Shown: positions 46,069-55,467, numbered from the stretch's first letter. The stretch: 64,000 nt of DNA from Nonlabens marinus S1-08 (GCF_000831385.1 NZ_AP014548.1:868001-932000), one strand, 5' to 3'. Notes: generated by a model not told the origin, from the letters alone. Numbers and translations: made by a program.

Positions 46069-46084
46069 CGCTTTCGCGAAAGCG
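46069..46084. repeat. 16-bp palindrome copy 13 (intergenic)
   Basis: Exact copy, symmetry to 18 bp, 137 bp before the DUF1704 gene. Confidence 0.95.
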
Positions 46085-46220
46085 AAATCAACCACCACCA
46101 CCAGCGCTTAACATTCAAATTAGATACAGAAATTATTAAAGTACTTTTAAATAGAATGGTTGCTACTCGATAATCTTATAACTTAAGCGAATACACTTAT
46201 TTAAATCAAGTTTTAGTATT

Positions 46221-48062
46221 ATGGAAACACTTGTAGATGATGCAACGAAAGCTGTTTTGGAAAATATTTCCACTAACAGGCGCAGTATCTACAACCTCGA
46301 AGGCAATGGATTTATCCACCTGGAACCTGCTCTTCCTTTCTTATTTATTTATAGAACATTGCCCGATGATGCTGGTACTAGAAGACTAGCAAAAAGTGGG
46401 GCTTCGCATTTGATCATAGGTAATGTAGACGCCTACGATTACAGCTCTCTTATCACTCAGGTAAGTGAGGCGATGACTAGCAAGCATAATGCTTTCTTAT
46501 TAGTAGACATCTATAGTGGTAACCAAGGTATTACTGACTTCAAGATTCACGCACCAGCATCCCGATTGCCAGCATCAATAGAGGCTCTCAAACATGAATT
46601 GCATAAGATCAGGGTTAGTGATACCTCGCCTTATTTGGGTGTTACTGTCGATGACGATGAGGTTACCATAAATGGAGTTTCCGTTTTACCCTGTTCTAGT
46701 GAGGAGATTTTGAAATGTGGCGCTACTTTGATTCATATTGAAATACCGCCTGTCTACCGCAATACAAAAGGGGTTTTGTTTCCCGTCTTTTTCAGAAGGT
46801 TCAGGGACAACTTTTCAAGGGCATTGCAAAAAGCCATTTTTGAATTCGTCCGTGTTCAGACCTCTTCTGGGATTCCCAGTTTTACGGCAATTGGTAAACG
46901 GAATGTTCATGCAGAATTATACAAGCTAGATCAAGAGCTCACCGATATTGAAGATTCTTTCAACCTACTCATGTTGGTTGCGCCGGTAAACATTAACGAG
47001 ATACGTGACACCTTTTTTGAAAGTGGATTCAAAACCGTACCTGATTATCACTATCGCTTGCTTCCTGTAGATCCAGACAAGTTGAAGCGCAAGCTTTTCA
47101 ATTTACGTATTGATGAGATAGATGACCCAGCTTTGGCTTATTTATACAACGAGAAGCGTGAGGAGCTAGAAAAACAACTTTCGATGCTGAAGGAGCGCGG
47201 TACTAGAAATTTCTTCTATAGTAGCATCCGCTTATTTCATGGCGTGGAAAAAGACCTCAAAAAAGAAGCTGAGGATATTTTATCCATCCTTGCCGAGGAG
47301 CAGGAGCCAAATCCATCAGAATTGATCAATGCCGCAGAATTCAGAGAACTCGCGCTGAAAGAGTTTGAATTCTTTAAAAATCAAGATTCAGATTTTGAGG
47401 GTAAGGTTCACATTAAAGAAAACCTGAATATTATGATGGTTTCACAAGGAGAATTTTATCTGCCTAAAAACTATGAATTGACACGCAAGGAAGCTAATGC
47501 ACTATTGCAACATGAGATAGGTACACATGTTCTCACCTATTACAATGGTTCCAAACAACCGTTGACCCAACTTAAAGCCGGTCTTGCAGATTACGATACG
47601 CTCCAGGAAGGTATCGCTGTAATGGCAGAATACCTGTGCGGAAACTTAACTCCCAATAGGCTTCGAACCCTTGCTGGCCGAGTAATTGCTGGCGATGTAT
47701 TGATGCAAGGGTGTGATTTCAAAGAGATGTTTGATCTTTTAAAAAACACCTACGGTTTCAGTCAAGATCGAGCTTTTAACATTGTGTCGAGAATGTTTCA
47801 AGGTGGCGGTTTTCTTAAGGATATCATCTATCTCAAGGGATTTATGCAGTTGCGTCATTTCCTCAATTCTGGTGGAGACCTGGAATTGTTACTCGCAGGT
47901 AAATTTGCCTTACACCACGTGAATATTATCAAAGAATTGATAGATCGTGAGGTGCTCATAGGGCCTAGAATTAAACCTAGATACCTGCAAATGGAATGCT
48001 ACCAGGATCAAATGAAAGAAATAACAGCAGGAACTTATCTTGCCCAAATGATTAAGAAATGA
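46221..48062 (+). CDS. DUF1704 / QEGLA-motif metallopeptidase (MATCAP-like)
   Basis: 613 residues. The C-terminal half carries H431-E-I-G-T-H436, a zinc-binding HExxxH, followed by L-Q462-E-G-I-A, the motif after which the family is named ('flavohemoglobin expression-modulating QEGLA motif protein', DUF1704). The eukaryotic member MATCAP removes the C-terminal tyrosine of alpha-tubulin, so the fold is a metallo-carboxypeptidase; the bacterial substrate is unknown. The N-terminal 330 residues are family-specific. No signal peptide, so cytosolic. It overlaps the ATP-grasp gene by an ATGA and is probably first in a three-gene operon. Confidence 0.87.
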   Translation: METLVDDATKAVLENISTNRRSIYNLEGNGFIHLEPALPFLFIYRTLPDDAGTRRLAKSGASHLIIGNVDAYDYSSLITQVSEAMTSKHNAFLLVDIYSGNQGITDFKIHAPASRLPASIEALKHELHKIRVSDTSPYLGVTVDDDEVTINGVSVLPCSSEEILKCGATLIHIEIPPVYRNTKGVLFPVFFRRFRDNFSRALQKAIFEFVRVQTSSGIPSFTAIGKRNVHAELYKLDQELTDIEDSFNLLMLVAPVNINEIRDTFFESGFKTVPDYHYRLLPVDPDKLKRKLFNLRIDEIDDPALAYLYNEKREELEKQLSMLKERGTRNFFYSSIRLFHGVEKDLKKEAEDILSILAEEQEPNPSELINAAEFRELALKEFEFFKNQDSDFEGKVHIKENLNIMMVSQGEFYLPKNYELTRKEANALLQHEIGTHVLTYYNGSKQPLTQLKAGLADYDTLQEGIAVMAEYLCGNLTPNRLRTLAGRVIAGDVLMQGCDFKEMFDLLKNTYGFSQDRAFNIVSRMFQGGGFLKDIIYLKGFMQLRHFLNSGGDLELLLAGKFALHHVNIIKELIDREVLIGPRIKPRYLQMECYQDQMKEITAGTYLAQMIKK

Positions 48063-49102
48063 AAATATGTTTTGTACTAAGTGCTATTGCTACAGAAAAG
48101 AGTGGTTCTAGCATCCGTCTGATAACGCAAGCCCACGACCGTAAACACGAGGTTTATGTATGTGGCGTTGGTGGTTTTACTTTCAACAGCAGTGGTCCTA
48201 TCGAGATAGAGGCAGTCAAAATACCTACCTCTTCAAAAAAGCGTACACCTGATGAAACCCTTGAATATCTTCAAGGTAAAAAAACGGATATCATAAGCTC
48301 TACAGATCTGGACGTTTTATTCTTAAGAAACAACCCAACTGAGGAGTCTGGGGAACGCCAATGGGCCGAATTCTCAGGAATAGGCTTTGGACAGATGATT
48401 CAAGATAGTGGAGTACTTGTACTGAATGATGCACATACACTTGCTAATGCATTTATTGACAAACTTTATTTTGAAAGTCTACCGGAATACATCAAACCTA
48501 AGAGTATCATAACTCGTGACCACGATCGATTGATGAAATTTTATGAAGAAATGGGCAACAAAATGGTGCTCAAACCTCTTGAGGGGTCGGGAGGTCAGAA
48601 TGTGTATATGATAGACAAACACGAGAAAAATACGACCCAGATTATTGAAACCATTGCTCGCGACGGATATGTTATTGCCCAAGAATTTCTTCCAGAGGTT
48701 AAAAATGGGGACGTGCGCGTACTTTTAGTGAATGGCCGGATTGTGGAAGAAGATGGAAATAAGGGCATCATACGTCGTGTTGCTAGCGAGGGCGAGTTCC
48801 GCAGTAATTTCTCGCTGGGAGCAACGGCAGATAGTAGTGAGTTGACGCCAGCCATGCAAGAAATTGTAGACATTGTAGCTCCTAAATTGATCAAAGATGG
48901 CCTCTTTTTCGTTGGGTTAGACATCGTGGACGATAAACTGATTGAGATCAATTTGCTTAGTCCAGGTGGATTGGAGCGATTCAAGGATATAGACTTACCA
49001 GATTTTTCTAAAAGTATCATCCAGGCAATAGAGCGCAAGATCCATTATCGGGATAAATACAAGGGAGCTTTGAGCAACAAGATTTTGGCAACCATGGACT
49101 AG
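48059..49102 (+). CDS. GshB-like ATP-grasp ligase
   Basis: 347 residues with the glutathione-synthase (prokaryotic GshB) ATP-grasp fold. Visible are M-V-L-K-P-L-E-G-S-G-G-Q-N-V near residue 162, V-I-A-Q-E-F-L-P-E-V near residue 205, G-D-V-R-V-L-L-V-N-G, R-R-V-A-S-E-G-E-F-R-S-N near residue 240, and D-I-V-D-D-K-L-I-E-I-N-L-L-S-P near residue 292. GshB proper has N-V-T-S-P; the changed N-L-L-S-P and the absence of gshA nearby suggest an amino-acid or peptide ligase other than glutathione synthase. Start overlaps the DUF1704 stop by 4 nt. Confidence 0.83.
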   Translation: MKICFVLSAIATEKSGSSIRLITQAHDRKHEVYVCGVGGFTFNSSGPIEIEAVKIPTSSKKRTPDETLEYLQGKKTDIISSTDLDVLFLRNNPTEESGERQWAEFSGIGFGQMIQDSGVLVLNDAHTLANAFIDKLYFESLPEYIKPKSIITRDHDRLMKFYEEMGNKMVLKPLEGSGGQNVYMIDKHEKNTTQIIETIARDGYVIAQEFLPEVKNGDVRVLLVNGRIVEEDGNKGIIRRVASEGEFRSNFSLGATADSSELTPAMQEIVDIVAPKLIKDGLFFVGLDIVDDKLIEINLLSPGGLERFKDIDLPDFSKSIIQAIERKIHYRDKYKGALSNKILATMD

Positions 49103-49131
49103 ATAAGTAGCAATAGACTTTGATGTGTTTC

Positions 49132-49147
49132 CGCTTTCGCGAAAGTG
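49132..49147. repeat. palindrome copy 14, one mismatch
   Basis: CGCTTTCGCGAAAGTG: position 15 is T instead of C. It lies in the 110-bp gap between the ATP-grasp gene and the chosen start of the AstE-like gene. Confidence 0.85.
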
Positions 49148-49212
49148 AACTTATTAAACCTATCCTGCAATCATGCAACCTCAACGATAGTACAACCCTT
49201 AAACAACTCCAT

Positions 49213-50100
49213 ATGAAACGAATCATAGATAGATATACGTGTAATACCATTGGACCCCTAGTATTTATTACTGCAGCAGTGCACGGTAATGAACCTAGCG
49301 GTGTAAAAGCTCTAGAAGAAGTGTTTAGTCAATTGAGAGCCAGCAAGGCTCAGATTAATGGAACATTAATTGGGTTGCGAGGCAATCGTGGAGCGCTGGA
49401 AAAAGGAGTGCGATTCATTGACGAGGATTTGAACCGTACCTGGAAACCTATTAAAATCGCCAAACAAATAAAAGACACACACGAGGAACTGGAGATGGAG
49501 GAAATCATCGAGATTCTCGATATGGAACTGGCACATCATAAAGGGCAAAAGGCCTACTTTCTGGATTGCCACACCACTTCTTCCCAAAGCGCACCTTATA
49601 TGTCAGTACAAGTGAAAAATGACAATGATGAATGGGCGCACCGCTTTCCTACTTATATCGTTCGTGGTTTTAGCGATATAGTCAATGGTAGCATCGACCA
49701 TTATTTTACAGATCGAGGCTTAACGGGCTTCACATTTGAGGCGGGTCAGCATGACGATCCAGCATCGGCTAGGCATCATCAAAGTATGATTTGGTTGATG
49801 TTGAAAGAAGCTTGTGATCTGGATCTAACGCAAATCAAAACACATCCGCAATGTGTGGAAAGCTTGAAAAACGAGGCGCCGGACCAAAAAACCTTTGAAA
49901 TCATTCATCGTCATGAAATTAAGGATGGCGATGATTTCAAAATGAAAGCTGGGTTTGACAACTTTCAAAAAATATCCAAAGGCGAACTGCTCGCCCACAA
50001 CAATGGTGCAGAGTTAAAAAGCACCTGGAATGCGCGCATCTTTATGCCGCTATATCAAGGCCAAGGAAATGATGGTTTCTTCGTGATTGAGGAGGTTTGA
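49213..50100 (+). CDS. succinylglutamate desuccinylase / aspartoacylase family zinc hydrolase
   Basis: 295 residues from the ATG at 49213 (M-K-R-I-I-D-R-Y). The frame is open from 49120, but that extension includes a degenerate palindrome copy and no family sequence. Zinc site H-G-N-E in A-A-V-H-G-N-E-P-S-G, R-G-N-R-G-A-L-E near residue 58, second zinc His in L-D-C-H-T-T near residue 118, and catalytic Glu in F-T-F-E-A-G-Q near residue 178 all look intact. The fold is M14-type carboxypeptidase. It removes an acyl or amino-acyl group from an amino-acid derivative; substrate unknown. Confidence 0.83.
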   Translation: MKRIIDRYTCNTIGPLVFITAAVHGNEPSGVKALEEVFSQLRASKAQINGTLIGLRGNRGALEKGVRFIDEDLNRTWKPIKIAKQIKDTHEELEMEEIIEILDMELAHHKGQKAYFLDCHTTSSQSAPYMSVQVKNDNDEWAHRFPTYIVRGFSDIVNGSIDHYFTDRGLTGFTFEAGQHDDPASARHHQSMIWLMLKEACDLDLTQIKTHPQCVESLKNEAPDQKTFEIIHRHEIKDGDDFKMKAGFDNFQKISKGELLAHNNGAELKSTWNARIFMPLYQGQGNDGFFVIEEV

Positions 50101-50128
50101 CATCCTAATAATCTTCCCGCATTTCTAG

Positions 50129-50250
50129 AGCCTTTCGACAAGCTCAATGGCCTCCTTAATGCTCGAACGAATCATAATTGGGAGGGCTGAGACACTCGAA
50201 GCCCCAAATTTCATCACCAGATGCGGGATTCATTCCACACCTGGTGATGA
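50129..50250. repeat. intergenic inverted-repeat region
   Basis: A 164-bp gap holding two nested dyads: TTTCGACAAGCTC (50133) against a later CTCGAAG (50205), and perfect 10-bp arms TCATCACCAG (50211-50220) / CTGGTGATGA (50241-50250). I recall similar 'TTCGACAAGCTC' intergenic repeats in other flavobacteria. The second dyad may terminate the gene to its right. Confidence 0.4.
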
Positions 50251-50264
50251 CAAAAAACAGGTTT

Positions 50265-53135
50265 CTATTTTACCTCTAGTTTCTCACTAGCACTTCCACC
50301 TTTTCCTGATAGCTTTACCGTATAACTTCCAGCAGTAAGGTAGTAGTTACCGTTGTCTGCTTTTTTAGGGGCATCCTTTTTATCAAATCGCTTTGCACCA
50401 GATTCTGAAACGGACCCGTTGTAATCATAGAAATTCAATCCAGCATCTGCGGTAAGGTTTGCTTCTTGGATGGTTTTTCCTTCAGCGTTCAAGACTTCCA
50501 TTTTTACTTTGCCGCCTTCTGGACTGTAGTAAGAAATTTGCACGCTAGGCTCTGGACTTTCGTCGCTTAAGAAACGTGTAGCCCCATAACGAGGACTCGC
50601 ACGGAAACCTTCTAATTTACCCATCTTCAGTTTTTTACTGTAATAACCCATCGCATTTTCATCTGCGCTGGCTTCCACAAGACCTAGCTCATCTAGATTG
50701 ACTTTATAAATGGATCTACCGTGAGTACCTACTAATAAATCATTAGCTTTTGGCTGGATCTTCAAATCATGAACCGCAACTGGAGGCATATCTGGATTGA
50801 GCAGTGACCAAGCGGCACCATCTGCTGCAACCCAAACCGCATTGTCAGTACCTAGGAAAATCATATTTTCATCTGTTGGATGTTCTGTAATAACATTTAC
50901 TGGAGATGCAGGCAACCCAGTAGCTATGCTTTGCCAAGTTTTCCCAGCATCCTCGCTTTTGAAAACATATGCGGTAAAATTATCACCGCGATAACCATTT
51001 AAGGTTACATAAACACGATCTTTTTTGTGTTGTGATGCCACAACACGGCTTACCCATAAATCAGCAGGCCAGCCACCGTTTAATTTTGTCCAGGTAGAAC
51101 CACCATCTTTAGTGAGTTGTACCAGTCCATCATCAGATCCTGTATAGATCATCCCGAATTGAAATGGTGATTCACTAATCGTGGTTAGCGTTCCATATGC
51201 TACATTTCCTTCTTTACCTCCTTGAGTTAAATCTGGCGAAATCGCTGTCCAGTCTGTTCCCTGATTCATGGACCTGTGCAATTTATTACCACCCAGATAA
51301 AGGATGTCCTGATTATGAGAACTCAATAGGATAGGCGTCTGCCAGTTGAAACGGTAGGGCGACTCGCCCAGCTCATGTTTCGGTTGAATGTAAGCACGCT
51401 CGCCAGTTTCTCTATTGATTCTAAAATAATTACCGAATTGGAAGCCAGTATAAACAATGTCACTATTTCTAGAATCAATCTGGATTTGCATCCCATCGCC
51501 ACCCATGATGGATTCCCATGGATATTGACCTTGTTGTTGCCAGGATCGGTCTTCACGGGCGTTATGAGCTCCTACCCAAACCCCATTATCTTGTAATCCA
51601 CCGTACACATTGTAAGGCTCTTCCATATCATAATTGATCGCATAAAACTGGCCAACACTTGGCGTGTTATTTTTAATCCAGGTCTCACCATCATCGTATG
51701 AAATATTCAATCCTCCATCGTTCCCGTTGATCAAGTGACCGCTATCATTAGGATCTACCCAAAGCGCGTGATGATCAGCATGAACATTTTCTCTAGAGAT
51801 ATTTTCCCAAGTCTTTCCGCCGTCGGCAGATTTGATAATGGGAACTCCCATGACATACACTTTACTCACATCTTTTGGGTCTACCCGCACTTGTGCAAAG
51901 TAGTATCCATAGCTGTAAAATACATCGTCAATTTGACCTTCATGCGTTTTATTCCAGGTCTTTCCACCGTCGTTGGAGCGGTATAACTCGGCTCCTTTAA
52001 CTGGAGTGTCAAATAATTGAGTGTTCGCATCTTCAAGGTACAGCGCTAGGTCAGCAGGTTTTGCAGCGCCGCTGCGCACCATGTTTTTGACATTTGCCGC
52101 GCGGTATTTTTCTTGAAACCCGTTTTCTTTCAGGTATTTGTCCAGTGTCTTGTCTTCCAGTTGCAGGAAAGCATCCATGGTCATTCCTTGAAAATCATCT
52201 TTGGTCAAAACTCTGTCAGAGTTCGCTTTCGCGGAAGCGTCCTCATCACTCTTCTCTCTGCGGAATTGGGAATCGTGAATCGCATACACCGTATTTTCAT
52301 CATAAACTGCTAGACCTATGCGGCCAACTCCTGATCCCGTTGGGAAACCGCTAGCCTCAGTAGAAATCTTGTTCCACGTCTGGCCGGCATCCGTGCTTTT
52401 ATAAATGGCACTTGCCTCACCGTCACCGTCAAAATTCCATGCCTTGCGATCTTTTTCCCAACTCGCTGTATACATCACATTGAAGTTGTCTGGTGCTGCG
52501 GCTAGATCTATAAATCCAGCCATATTAGTTGCAAATAAAGTTTTGCTCCAGGTAGCACCACCATCCATCGTGGTATAAATTCCACGGTCATCACTCAGCG
52601 TATATAATGGACCCGTCGCAGCTACCACCACATGATCAGTGTTCGCTGGATCGATTAGGATTCTGCCTATGTGATGAGTGGCTGGCAACATGGGTTTGCT
52701 CCATGTTTTGCCCCAGTCAGTAGACTTGAGTAATCCTATACCCGCATAGCTACTGCGACTGGCGTTGTTCTCGCCAGTTCCAGCCCAGATAGTTTTTGAT
52801 GCCCAATCAACGGCAATATCACCTAAGTTTATGGTCATCGCGTTATCCATGATAGGAGTGAAGCTCGTGCCATTATTGCTGGTATGCCATAGGCCGCCGC
52901 TAGCATAAGCTACGAGCATTTCAGTAGGGTCTGTAGGGTTGACATCTACATCTACCACACGACCAGACATGATTGTAGGACCTATGTTTTCAAACTCAAG
53001 ATTTTTGTAAAGAGATGTGGCAGCAGATTCCTGTTGCATTTCCAGATCGCTGATTAGTTTATCTGAACTGGTAGGTTGCTGTGCGATAACGCTAGAAGCA
53101 ATAAATAAGGAAGCTAAAAGTAAATGGTGTTTCAT
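50265..53135 (-). CDS. sortilin (VPS10)/BNR-repeat beta-propeller exoprotein
   Basis: 956 residues from the ATG at 53135, which begins a clear signal peptide (cleavage near V-I-A-Q); the frame is open 60 nt further upstream. At least eight Asp-box motifs (S/T-x-D-x-G-x-T-W) run from about residue 100 to 770, so one or two large beta-propellers of the sortilin/VPS10 type. The C-terminal 130 residues form a beta-sandwich. Secreted or periplasmic; such proteins bind or cleave glycans or peptides, but no active site is evident. A one-mismatch palindrome encodes A-S-A-K-A near residue 304, in a hydrophilic insertion. Confidence 0.85.
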   Translation of the reverse strand: MKHHLLLASLFIASSVIAQQPTSSDKLISDLEMQQESAATSLYKNLEFENIGPTIMSGRVVDVDVNPTDPTEMLVAYASGGLWHTSNNGTSFTPIMDNAMTINLGDIAVDWASKTIWAGTGENNASRSSYAGIGLLKSTDWGKTWSKPMLPATHHIGRILIDPANTDHVVVAATGPLYTLSDDRGIYTTMDGGATWSKTLFATNMAGFIDLAAAPDNFNVMYTASWEKDRKAWNFDGDGEASAIYKSTDAGQTWNKISTEASGFPTGSGVGRIGLAVYDENTVYAIHDSQFRREKSDEDASAKANSDRVLTKDDFQGMTMDAFLQLEDKTLDKYLKENGFQEKYRAANVKNMVRSGAAKPADLALYLEDANTQLFDTPVKGAELYRSNDGGKTWNKTHEGQIDDVFYSYGYYFAQVRVDPKDVSKVYVMGVPIIKSADGGKTWENISRENVHADHHALWVDPNDSGHLINGNDGGLNISYDDGETWIKNNTPSVGQFYAINYDMEEPYNVYGGLQDNGVWVGAHNAREDRSWQQQGQYPWESIMGGDGMQIQIDSRNSDIVYTGFQFGNYFRINRETGERAYIQPKHELGESPYRFNWQTPILLSSHNQDILYLGGNKLHRSMNQGTDWTAISPDLTQGGKEGNVAYGTLTTISESPFQFGMIYTGSDDGLVQLTKDGGSTWTKLNGGWPADLWVSRVVASQHKKDRVYVTLNGYRGDNFTAYVFKSEDAGKTWQSIATGLPASPVNVITEHPTDENMIFLGTDNAVWVAADGAAWSLLNPDMPPVAVHDLKIQPKANDLLVGTHGRSIYKVNLDELGLVEASADENAMGYYSKKLKMGKLEGFRASPRYGATRFLSDESPEPSVQISYYSPEGGKVKMEVLNAEGKTIQEANLTADAGLNFYDYNGSVSESGAKRFDKKDAPKKADNGNYYLTAGSYTVKLSGKGGSASEKLEVK
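52224..52239. repeat. palindrome copy 15, one mismatch
   Basis: CGCTTTCGCGGAAGCG on the plus strand, the same variant base as at 20797. On the coding (minus) strand it gives A-S-A-K-A, with Ser replacing the usual Phe. Confidence 0.85.
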
Positions 53136-53299
53136 GATACGAACTTTAGTGCTGTGAAGATACACAAGCCGAGTTACTTTTGGAAGCTTGGGCATTTACA
53201 ATTATTATAACAGTAAAGCCTGTCAGACGCCTTAAATTTGAATTGTACATTTTTTAACAGTGTTTGAGGGCCATCACCTATTTGCTGTTAAAGAGGTAC

Positions 53300-53315
53300 C
53301 GCTTTCGCGAAAGCG
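53300..53315. repeat. 16-bp palindrome copy 16 (intergenic)
   Basis: Exact copy between the divergent sortilin-type gene and aminopeptidase P, 36 bp before the latter's ATG. Confidence 0.95.
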
Positions 53316-53351
53316 AACTCAACCAAGACTTTAAAACAACTTTTATATTTT

Positions 53352-54644
53352 ATGAAATACGACCCAATAGATAACACGCTTTTTAAAACCAATCGCAAGA
53401 ATTTTATGGCTCAAATGAAGCCCTCGAGTCTTGCAGTTTTTAATTCTAATGATGTTTTTAAAACTGGTGCCGACAGCACAATGCCATTTAAACAACACCG
53501 GGATATTTTTTATTTAAGTGGAGCAGATCAAGAGGATACGATTTTGATTTTATTTCCAGATTGTCCTGATCCAGCACATCGCGAGGTGTTATTTGTGACT
53601 GAAACTAATGATCATATTGCAGTATGGGAAGGAGAGAAGTTGACTAAGGAAAAGGCCACTGAAGTTACCGGGATAGAAACAGTGTATTGGTTAAAGGAAT
53701 TTGATAAAAAGTTCTTTGAAATGATGACCCAAGCGGAAACTATCTATTTCAATACTAACGAGCATTACCGTCAAGCGGTAGAAATGCAAACTAGGGAAGA
53801 CCGTTTTATTTTAAAAACTAAGGCACAGTACCCGGCACACAATTATGCAAAGAGCGCACCTATCATGCAGCGTTTGCGAGCCGTCAAACACCCTCTAGAG
53901 ATTGAGTTGATGCAAACGGCTTGTGATATTACTAATGCGGGCTTCCGCAGGGTGCTTGAATTTATGAAGCCAGGTGTAATGGAGTATGAAATTGAGGCAG
54001 AGTACTTACATGAGTTCTTCAGAAGGCGTAGCGATGGATTTGCATACACCCCAATTATTGCTAGTGGTAACAATGCAAATGTCTTGCATTATGTACAAAA
54101 CAATCAAGAATGTAAGGATGGAGACCTTGTCTTAATGGATGTAGGATCCACTTATGCAAATTATGCGGCTGACATGTCCCGTACCATTCCTGTCAATGGA
54201 ACCTTTACTAAGCGTCAGAAGGAAGTGTACAAGGCTGTAAATAATGTAAAAAAGGCAGCTACAAAAATGCTAACACCCGGGACTTTATGGAAAGAGTACC
54301 ACAAGGAGGTTGGAAATATCATGACCAGTGAATTGCTAGCCTTAGGATTACTTGACAAAGCAGATGTACAGAACGAAGACAAAGACTGGCCAGCCTATAA
54401 AAAATACTTCATGCACGGCACCTCACACCACATAGGACTGGACACTCACGATTACGGTTTGCTATGGGAGCCCATGCAAGCGGGCAATGTATTTACCGTT
54501 GAACCAGGTATCTATATTCCAAATGAAGGAATAGGCATCCGCCTAGAGGATGATGTGGTGATTCAGGAAAAAGGAAGCCCAAAAAATTTAATGGGTGACA
54601 TCCCTATAGAAATAGAAGAAATAGAAGAGTTGATGAACAAGTAA
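53352..54644 (+). CDS. pepP: aminopeptidase P family (Xaa-Pro) metallopeptidase
   Basis: 430 residues, full length. The N-terminal AMP_N domain (about 1-135) contains F-Y-L-S-G. The C-terminal pita-bread domain has all metal ligands: D-V-G-S-T-Y-A-N-Y-A-A-D-M-S-R (two Asp), M-H-G-T-S-H-H-I-G-L-D (His), V-E-P-G-I-Y-I-P (Glu) and I-R-L-E-D-D-V (Glu). It removes an N-terminal residue preceding proline, in the cytosol. It is a single gene ended by a strong hairpin. Confidence 0.92.
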   Translation: MKYDPIDNTLFKTNRKNFMAQMKPSSLAVFNSNDVFKTGADSTMPFKQHRDIFYLSGADQEDTILILFPDCPDPAHREVLFVTETNDHIAVWEGEKLTKEKATEVTGIETVYWLKEFDKKFFEMMTQAETIYFNTNEHYRQAVEMQTREDRFILKTKAQYPAHNYAKSAPIMQRLRAVKHPLEIELMQTACDITNAGFRRVLEFMKPGVMEYEIEAEYLHEFFRRRSDGFAYTPIIASGNNANVLHYVQNNQECKDGDLVLMDVGSTYANYAADMSRTIPVNGTFTKRQKEVYKAVNNVKKAATKMLTPGTLWKEYHKEVGNIMTSELLALGLLDKADVQNEDKDWPAYKKYFMHGTSHHIGLDTHDYGLLWEPMQAGNVFTVEPGIYIPNEGIGIRLEDDVVIQEKGSPKNLMGDIPIEIEEIEELMNK

Positions 54645-54666
54645 ATCAATGCCATCATTAAACATA

Positions 54667-54701
54667 AAAAACGGCTGCCCATAATCAGGGCAGCCGTTTT
54701 T
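54667..54701. terminator. bidirectional rho-independent terminator
   Basis: A perfect 14-bp stem (54667-54680 with 54688-54701) with a 7-nt loop and flanking A and T runs, between convergent pepP and the lipoprotein gene. Confidence 0.93.
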
Positions 54702-54720
54702 GATAGAACTTATTCTTAAA

Positions 54721-55467
54721 TTAATTCTTCTCGCTCTCTGGCTTTACACCTGTTTCAAGAGCATAACAATTCACCCCTGAAAATAGGTAAGTAACCGTGG
54801 CATCAGCATCAGGCGAGGTGAGTATGGCGGTGACAGAATCAGGTCTTTGTAAATATCCTAAGGAAGTTTTATCAGCTTTCTGACTCATGGGAGTACTCAA
54901 GTCGGTACGCTTGACACCTACAGTCAAACCACTGCTCATTTTAAATTGGGTAGCGTTATCATCTCTGGATTGCAAATTCCAGCCTGCAAACTGGGACTGA
55001 CCGTTGCGTTCTACAAAAACTAAGTTGATGTATTCCTCCCAGCGAACGATGCGTACCCGTTTTCCATTACAGTTATCTTCCATTTTATCAGTACTGTAAT
55101 CTCCTAAATACTTTTTCATTTTAGTAAGTACGACAGCATCTGATTGACCGAACATCAAGATGTCCTGCTTTCCGTTTTTTTCGAATAAATTAATAGAAGT
55201 AGGAGTCAGCACTGCCGTTACATAATTTTTAGTTTCTACTTCTTTAGCGATCCTTTCAGACTCTAATAGTTGGCCAGCTTGTACATTTCTTTTAGGGTCT
55301 TTGTCAGCCGTGGTAGTATTATTTTTTGAAGTGGATGATCCTTGATCTGTAGTGGCAGACTCTGTAGAAAGTTCCGTTTCTGTAGCCAGTGGCTGGTTGG
55401 TATCTTCCTTACAACTGGTGAATAGTAGGATAGTCGCTAGGGCGGTAAATAGTAAAAATTGTTTCAT
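54721..55467 (-). CDS. hypothetical lipoprotein
   Basis: 248 residues with lipobox F-T-S-C (Cys19). A Ser/Thr/Asn/Gln-rich linker (about 22-58) precedes a beta-rich domain of about 190 residues (V-T-A-V-L-T-P-T-S-I-N-L-F; R-V-R-I-V-R-W-E-E-Y-I-N-L-V-F-V). The linker and lipid anchor suggest a periplasmic or surface protein. Not recognised. It lies between convergent pepP and a divergent small gene. Confidence 0.6.
   Translation of the reverse strand: MKQFLLFTALATILLFTSCKEDTNQPLATETELSTESATTDQGSSTSKNNTTTADKDPKRNVQAGQLLESERIAKEVETKNYVTAVLTPTSINLFEKNGKQDILMFGQSDAVVLTKMKKYLGDYSTDKMEDNCNGKRVRIVRWEEYINLVFVERNGQSQFAGWNLQSRDDNATQFKMSSGLTVGVKRTDLSTPMSQKADKTSLGYLQRPDSVTAILTSPDADATVTYLFSGVNCYALETGVKPESEKN

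Larger units (their letters stand above)
45654..46220. other. 567-bp AT-rich intergenic region between the susC operon and the DUF1704 gene
   Basis: A divergent gap. Near susC it holds three inverted repeats (listed separately); near 46069 a palindrome copy; no supportable gene. It must contain both divergent promoters, but I could not place a convincing TAnnTTTG element. Confidence 0.6.

Noticed and set aside
48059..49102. Naming the ATP-grasp protein gshB
   Set aside because: Motifs deviate (N-L-L-S-P for N-V-T-S-P) and the neighbours are peptidase-type genes, not gshA.
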